This document shows positions 5,105 through 8,835 of a stretch of DNA of 8,835 nt, in pieces; positions within the stretch are counted from its first letter, which is position 1; each line of letters starts with the position of its first letter. This stretch comes from Acidobacteriaceae bacterium (lineage in GTDB: Bacteria; Acidobacteriota; Terriglobia; Terriglobales; SbA1): the NCBI GenBank assembly GCA_003136335.1, contig PLEA01000288.1, forward strand, positions 1 through 8,835, in the 5' to 3' direction. A program made the position numbers and the translations under genes. Under the pieces are notes generated by a model. The model did no database searches, was not told where the DNA came from, and worked only from the letters and a program-made list of their open reading frames with translations.

Positions 5105-7873
5105 CTAAAAGTGGAAACCGATTTGAGCGGTGATCGACCGCGGAGTCACATAGTGCGTGCCGCTGAAGGTCGAGAGAAAGTTGTAGAGTGCGTACTTGTT
5201 GGTCAAGTTGATCGCCGTGAGTTGGAGACTCACCTTGTACTTATCCCCACGGAAGATGTTGTCATGTCCGATGGAAACGTCGAACAGGCTTCGCGCCGCG
5301 ATGCGCGGCGGGTTCTTGTCGTCGTTCTCCGTGTTCGGCTTAGGCACTTGCAGAAGCGTCGACCCGAATTGGGAGACGGGACAAACAAGCCCCGCACTGC
5401 CGGGAGGACCGAGAACTCCGATCTGCGTTGTTGGTGTCGCACGTTGCGACCCGCAAAACAGCCCAGATTCGAATTCCTGATCGGCTGTCAGCGGGGCTCC
5501 AAACGAGTCCGTCAGCGCGATTGCCGGCTCCCCGGTTGAATCGACAGTGGTCTGTGCGCAGTTGCCGCCGTAGCAGGGCGTTTGGCCAGCGACTAGGCCG
5601 CTGTCATAACGCCAGTTGAATCCGAACCAGGGCCCGGTCTTCCACGGCTGATATTGCAAGTGGGTAGTCAGATTGAATTTCTCGTCGTGATCAATCCGAA
5701 ACGGAGTCGATCCGCCCGCCAGTGCTACGGAAGGAACTGCCCCCGCTCCGCCGATCTGGGGCGTAAAGAACCTTGCCGCCACGCTGGAGAAGACCGCCAG
5801 TGCCGAGAATCCATGGAGATTTGGTACGCTCACGCGGCCGGCATATCCGGGTATCTTCGCCCGCTCCCATTCCACAGGAAACGTGATCGGAGTGTTGCCC
5901 AGGATGCTGAAGTCGTAGCCGTTGTGCGTGTACTTCCAGATGTATTCGCCCGAGAAAACCAGATAACGTCCGAAAGCTTGCTGAATGCCGGCGTGGAACT
6001 CATTGCGAAAGCCCGGATTGAACGGCGTTACACCTGGCACCGTACAGCCAAGAAGCGGATTCAACACAGCATTCGCGCACCCGGTGCTCGACAGCACCAG
6101 ATTTTCGTTGAAGGGGGTTTCCAGCAGTCGCGCGTAGGAGATGCGGAGTACGGTATTCGTCTTCCTGATGTTGTACGCGACTCCGAGGCGAGGCTGAACT
6201 TCCTTATGGGCGGTAAGCCCATTGTACAAATCGCCGCGCAGGCCTAGGTTCAAGGACCAGTTTCCCTTGGTGATGTTGTCGCGCACGTACAAGGACAATT
6301 CCTTCACGTCAGTGTGACCGTTGAACGTGTAGAGACTCCCTCCTCCCGGCTGCGTGAGATCATAAGGGAACAGATCGGTACACGGTGAATCGATGGCTTG
6401 GTGCGTTGTTGCGTTGTAGCACGGGACTCCATTCGCATCCGTGAGGGAGGGAAGCAACGTCGGATCGACGATACCGAGCGAGTCTTGCTCATCGAGGAAC
6501 GTCTGCTGGTAGGTCGCCCCGATCTTTATGTTGTGAATCCCTTTCACATACGAGAGATCCGACCGCAGGCCGGCGTTGGTCAGTTTCCGATTTTGTCCTA
6601 TAGTTTCCCGCTGAAGGTTGATGGGGCCGAGGTCGGCAAAAGGATTGCTGCTGGGGTAGTAGTTGAATTGGTCTCGGCGAACAAAGGCACCCAGGGTAAA
6701 CACAGATGTCGAATTGAGCAGCCGCGTCCACGAAGGTGCGATGTTGAAAGTCTTGATTTGCGAGCGCTGGTCCGCTGGCCCCACGACATTGCCATTGGGA
6801 TCCAGGCCCCCGTTGCAAACTACGACACAATTCCACGGTGTTGCGTTCTGGGAATCGAACGTATTCGGCGTCTGGAACCAGGAGCGCGTGTAGCCGAAGT
6901 TCAAATGGATTGAATCCCCGGGAGTGATCTGGTAGTCCACGCGGTCGAACAGATTCTCTTCGTTCCCCTTGTCGTGCAGTACAACAAACTCCGGTGGATC
7001 CAGGAATCGCCCGCTGTTCAAACCGCCTACCGAGACAAAGTTTCCCCAGTTCTGGCCGCCGTAAGAGAGATCGAATGCTCCGGTGGAAGTTCCGAAGGAA
7101 CCATAAGATGCGGTGAAGCTGCCGTGCGGCGTCGTTACACCCTGTCCTGAGCGTGTGGTCACATTAATGACGACGCTGGTCTTGTCGCCATATTCCGCAG
7201 GGGGTGCGCCCGCGATCACCTCCATCGATTGGATCGAGTCCAGCGGAATCTGATTGGAAAAAATCTTGCTCTGCTGGTCCGTAATGGGCTGACCGTCAAC
7301 CGAAAAAGAGGCTTCCGCATGCTCACCCAAGCCGTGGAACAATCCATTCGAGTCCGCCGAAATACCGGGCGTGGCGAGCGTCACCAACGAACTAAGTGAC
7401 GACGATTGACTTTCCAGCGGGAGCTTATCGAACAGATTCTTGTCCACGTCAGTGTGGAAGGTTGGATCGTTCTCGACCAGATCTCCGCCTTCCGCCTCCA
7501 CGGTTACGGCGGTGGTTGATCCCGATACTTTCAGCTTGATAGCAACGCTGACCGGCACCGCAGATCGTGGCTCCACGTCCTGCACGACCGCCGCAAAGCC
7601 TTCCGCCGTTACCACCAGGTGGTAAGGATTGAAGGGAATATTTGTGAAGGCGAACTTCCCGGCAGCGTCCGTGGTAGTCGAGCGATCAAGGCCGCTCACC
7701 GGATTGCGGATTTCGACGGTAGCTTTGGCCACGACCGCACCCGTAGGATCTACCACAGTGCCGTTGATCGAACCAGAATTTCCAACAGACTGCGCGGAAG
7801 CGTGAAAGCCCAGCGACAAATAGAAAATTATCAGAAAAGCCGCATGAAGCGACTGTTTGTAAGAAGCCAACAT
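5105..7873 (-). CDS. TonB-dependent outer-membrane receptor with N-terminal carboxypeptidase-regulatory-like domain
   Basis: A 922-residue outer-membrane protein. Residues 1-27 are a signal peptide ending in HASA. Residues 34-115 form a CarboxypepD_reg-like beta-sandwich (SINGTVVDPTGAVV, then TTDAAGKFAFTNIP). Residues about 130-245 are the plug, with SVDGQPI (190-196) and IQSMEVIAGAPPAEYGD (214-230). The rest is a beta-barrel with alternating aromatic strands, ending in TAQIGFHF with the terminal Phe needed for outer-membrane assembly. This architecture is very common in Acidobacteriota; the substrate cannot be read from sequence. It is shorter than the roughly 1,100-residue Oar-like paralogues typical of the group. 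The start has GGAGG 5 bases upstream and follows the small His/Cys gene by 87 bases, so both are probably one transcript. Proximity to copper genes suggests a metal or metal-chelate ligand; this is inference. Confidence 0.93.
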   Translation of the reverse strand: MLASYKQSLHAAFLIIFYLSLGFHASAQSVGNSGSINGTVVDPTGAVVAKATVEIRNPVSGLDRSTTTDAAGKFAFTNIPFNPYHLVVTAEGFAAVVQDVEPRSAVPVSVAIKLKVSGSTTAVTVEAEGGDLVENDPTFHTDVDKNLFDKLPLESQSSSLSSLVTLATPGISADSNGLFHGLGEHAEASFSVDGQPITDQQSKIFSNQIPLDSIQSMEVIAGAPPAEYGDKTSVVINVTTRSGQGVTTPHGSFTASYGSFGTSTGAFDLSYGGQNWGNFVSVGGLNSGRFLDPPEFVVLHDKGNEENLFDRVDYQITPGDSIHLNFGYTRSWFQTPNTFDSQNATPWNCVVVCNGGLDPNGNVVGPADQRSQIKTFNIAPSWTRLLNSTSVFTLGAFVRRDQFNYYPSSNPFADLGPINLQRETIGQNRKLTNAGLRSDLSYVKGIHNIKIGATYQQTFLDEQDSLGIVDPTLLPSLTDANGVPCYNATTHQAIDSPCTDLFPYDLTQPGGGSLYTFNGHTDVKELSLYVRDNITKGNWSLNLGLRGDLYNGLTAHKEVQPRLGVAYNIRKTNTVLRISYARLLETPFNENLVLSSTGCANAVLNPLLGCTVPGVTPFNPGFRNEFHAGIQQAFGRYLVFSGEYIWKYTHNGYDFSILGNTPITFPVEWERAKIPGYAGRVSVPNLHGFSALAVFSSVAARFFTPQIGGAGAVPSVALAGGSTPFRIDHDEKFNLTTHLQYQPWKTGPWFGFNWRYDSGLVAGQTPCYGGNCAQTTVDSTGEPAIALTDSFGAPLTADQEFESGLFCGSQRATPTTQIGVLGPPGSAGLVCPVSQFGSTLLQVPKPNTENDDKNPPRIAARSLFDVSIGHDNIFRGDKYKVSLQLTAINLTNKYALYNFLSTFSGTHYVTPRSITAQIGFHF

Positions 7874-7960
7874 GAATTCCTCCAGAGAATTTGGTCTAAG
7901 AGATCAAGAACACGGCCCTGGAAAGACGAGCCGGGTCTATATCCAACAGAAAGCTGATCT

Positions 7961-8233
7961 TTAGACGCTAGGAGGGGGGCGGACAGACAGCGCAAAGGTT
8001 ATCAGTCGTTGCCGCTTGGCGGAAACTGCCTCTGGCCGAAAGGTGAATACAGGAACGAACATCACCTTTGGCAAAGTGGTCGGGGCTTGGGGGGAAGCTG
8101 AATGGGCGGAGATACAGACCGGGCACGTTGCCGACTCGGTATCGTTCGAATGTTGATGCGTGGCGAACGCTATTGCTGACCAGAAGGTCAGCAACACACA
8201 AAGACACGCTATCCGCTTCGATATCGACCGCAT
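7961..8233 (-). CDS. Small secreted His/Cys protein, DUF2946-like
   Basis: A 90-residue protein with a signal peptide (residues 1-24, ending IAFA) followed at once by THQHSND and then CPVC (37-40) and H44. A short linker leads to a C-terminal RPPP segment. Signal peptide, His pair, CxxC and terminal Pro motif are the layout of DUF2946-type proteins, which are often found beside TonB receptors or copper genes; the family call is from memory of the pattern and is not certain. An overlapping frame (7968-8324) is rejected because it lacks these features. The ATG at 8233 has only a G-rich, weak binding site. A metal-binding role at the outer membrane or periplasm, feeding or sensing for the receptor encoded just downstream, is inference. 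Confidence 0.65.
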   Translation of the reverse strand: MRSISKRIACLCVLLTFWSAIAFATHQHSNDTESATCPVCISAHSASPQAPTTLPKVMFVPVFTFRPEAVSAKRQRLITFALSVRPPPSV

Positions 8234-8262
8234 GACCGCCCCCCATAGAGGCTTCGTTTGAA

Positions 8263-8290
8263 TCTATACCAAAGCGCCAAACAAACGCAA
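8263..8290 (-). promoter_or_regulatory. Promoter candidate for the small His/Cys gene and receptor
   Basis: On the minus strand TTGCGT (8285-8290) and TATAGA (8263-8268) are 16 bases apart, placing the transcription start near 8256, about 23 bases before the ATG. The GGTATAG core at the -10 is shared with the copper-operon promoter at 4903-4932. Matches to consensus are moderate. Confidence 0.4.
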
Positions 8291-8296
8291 CGACAG

Positions 8297-8318
8297 AGTA
8301 CATAGCCAGGTATGTACT
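8297..8318. promoter_or_regulatory. Operator-like perfect dyad, 8-bp arms
   Basis: AGTACATA (8297-8304) and TATGTACT (8311-8318) are exact reverse complements around GCCAGG. The dyad lies just upstream of one promoter candidate and overlaps the -10 of another, a position typical of repressor sites. The TACATA/TATGTA core recalls BlaI/CopY-family operators (TACA/TGTA half-sites), but the 6-base spacing differs. No regulator gene is in the window. Confidence 0.55.
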
Positions 8319-8338
8319 AAACAACCCTGCGATGTCAA
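8311..8338 (-). promoter_or_regulatory. Alternative promoter candidate overlapping the dyad
   Basis: A perfect -35 TTGACA (8333-8338, minus strand) is followed after 16 bases by TACATA (8311-8316), a weak -10 that is one arm core of the dyad. If used, a protein on the dyad would block it directly. The mRNA leader would be about 70 bases. Confidence 0.35.
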
Positions 8339-8449
8339 AGGCTCACGAGACTTAGAGCGTCTTGACGCCGCACATGTTCGCCTTATGCTGTTTGGCCGTG
8401 CCAAGTCATCTTTCCGCACAGCCTGCTTTTGTTTTGTGTTTTCTGGCCG

Positions 8450-8602
8450 TCAGTGTTTGTGGTGGTGTGACGAGGCGAGGCCTCCATAGAGACCCAGTAC
8501 AACGACGACTATTGCCCCCAGAATGATCCATAGCAACTGAATGATCCCCTTGCTACCGCTTCCTCTTTTGTTTCGATTCTGACTCTTCTTGAAGATTGAC
8601 AC
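8450..8602 (-). CDS. Small single-pass membrane protein with His-rich end
   Basis: A 50-residue product if started at GTG 8602. Residues 1-18 are basic and polar (FKKSQNRNKRGSGSK), residues 19-40 form one clear membrane helix (IIQLLWIILGAIVVVVLGLYGG), and the chain ends SSHHHKH. By the positive-inside rule the His tail would face the periplasm. No family is recognised. The frame stays open to 8791, but the upstream part has unremarkable composition and no good start; GTG 8602 also lacks a convincing ribosome binding site, so the start is uncertain. It lies upstream of the His/Cys gene and receptor in the same direction, separated by the dyad-bearing control region. Confidence 0.45.
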   Translation of the reverse strand: MSIFKKSQNRNKRGSGSKGIIQLLWIILGAIVVVVLGLYGGLASSHHHKH

Positions 8603-8835
8603 GACCAGGTCACTGCGTTGCGCCTCCAATAGGAATGCCCGAATCCAAGGAAGCCTTGATCTGTGTGGATGCCTCAGCGTTGGTTGCGGTGCTCTGTGCA
8701 CGTTCAGGGCACTCCCTATTGATGGATGACTCTTCGACAGCTCCCCACGGATTTCGGAAGACTCTATGAGCCAAAAGGGCTGATCCTGCACTCATGGAAT
8801 TCGCGCGGCAGGGCTAACATCTCGCCCGCATCCCG
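8603..8835. other. Right-edge stretch without a supported gene
   Basis: Open frames exist on the minus strand (for instance 61 codons ending at 8610), but none has a ribosome binding site, signal peptide or recognisable motif. No tRNA, long repeat or mobile-element end was seen. It may be the upstream region of the small membrane protein or a decayed gene. Confidence 0.4.

Noticed and set aside
5654..6913. Long plus-strand frames (197 and 171 codons) inside the receptor gene
   Set aside because: They are shadows of the receptor reading frame, without ribosome binding sites or recognisable domains.
7968..8324. 118-codon minus-strand frame overlapping the small His/Cys gene
   Set aside because: The alternative frame 7961-8233 encodes a signal peptide followed by THQH and CPVC, while this one has no comparable features.
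8392..8404. TTGGC-CGT-GCCAA hairpin after the small membrane gene as a terminator
   Set aside because: The 5-bp stem with a 3-base loop is weak and has no U-tract on the transcribed strand.
8610..8795. 61-codon minus-strand frame at the right edge
   Set aside because: No ribosome binding site precedes it and the product has no signal, helix or known motif. A decayed gene cannot be excluded.

Overview
The window looks like a piece of an Acidobacteriota genome (Terriglobia-like). The basis is a TonB-dependent receptor with an N-terminal carboxypeptidase-regulatory-like domain, moderately high GC, and a copper-resistance cluster of the kind seen in that group. This taxonomic call is inference from gene style, not from a marker gene. 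All supported genes lie on the minus strand, so transcription runs from the right end of the window to the left. No rRNA, tRNA, CRISPR array or recognisable transposase was seen.

Right part (8835 to about 5054), in transcription order. First comes a stretch with no supported gene, then a 50-residue single-pass membrane peptide ending in HHHKH. Next is a control region with two promoter candidates and a perfect 8+8 bp dyad at 8297-8318. A small secreted His/Cys protein (CPVC motif, DUF2946-like) follows, then a 922-residue TonB-dependent receptor. An 11-bp perfect hairpin behind the receptor gene probably ends this transcript.

Left part (about 5053 to 194) is a tightly packed copper-handling operon. 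It starts with a putative leaderless, Cys/His/Met-rich secreted protein of 142 residues. This is followed by a Tat-exported two-domain multicopper oxidase with a long Met/His-rich tail, a TolC/CzcC-type outer-membrane channel, a mono-haem cytochrome c with an acidic tail, a small DUF5666-type periplasmic protein, and the first 59 codons of a His-rich CopB-type Cu P-type ATPase. Stops, starts and ribosome binding sites of neighbouring genes lie within a few bases of each other, which suggests translational coupling.

The ATPase reading frame ends after its first membrane segment, and none of the three minus-strand frames continues the family. The leftmost ~190 bases carry nested inverted repeats and no gene, so this is a deletion, insertion or assembly junction.

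As a whole the window describes envelope metal traffic. The receptor and its small His/Cys partner would act at the outer membrane, the oxidase and small Met/His proteins would detoxify or buffer Cu(I) in the periplasm, and the TolC channel and (broken) ATPase would serve efflux. The least described parts are the two small His/Cys proteins, the pairing of a two-domain oxidase with a cytochrome c, and the operator-like dyads.
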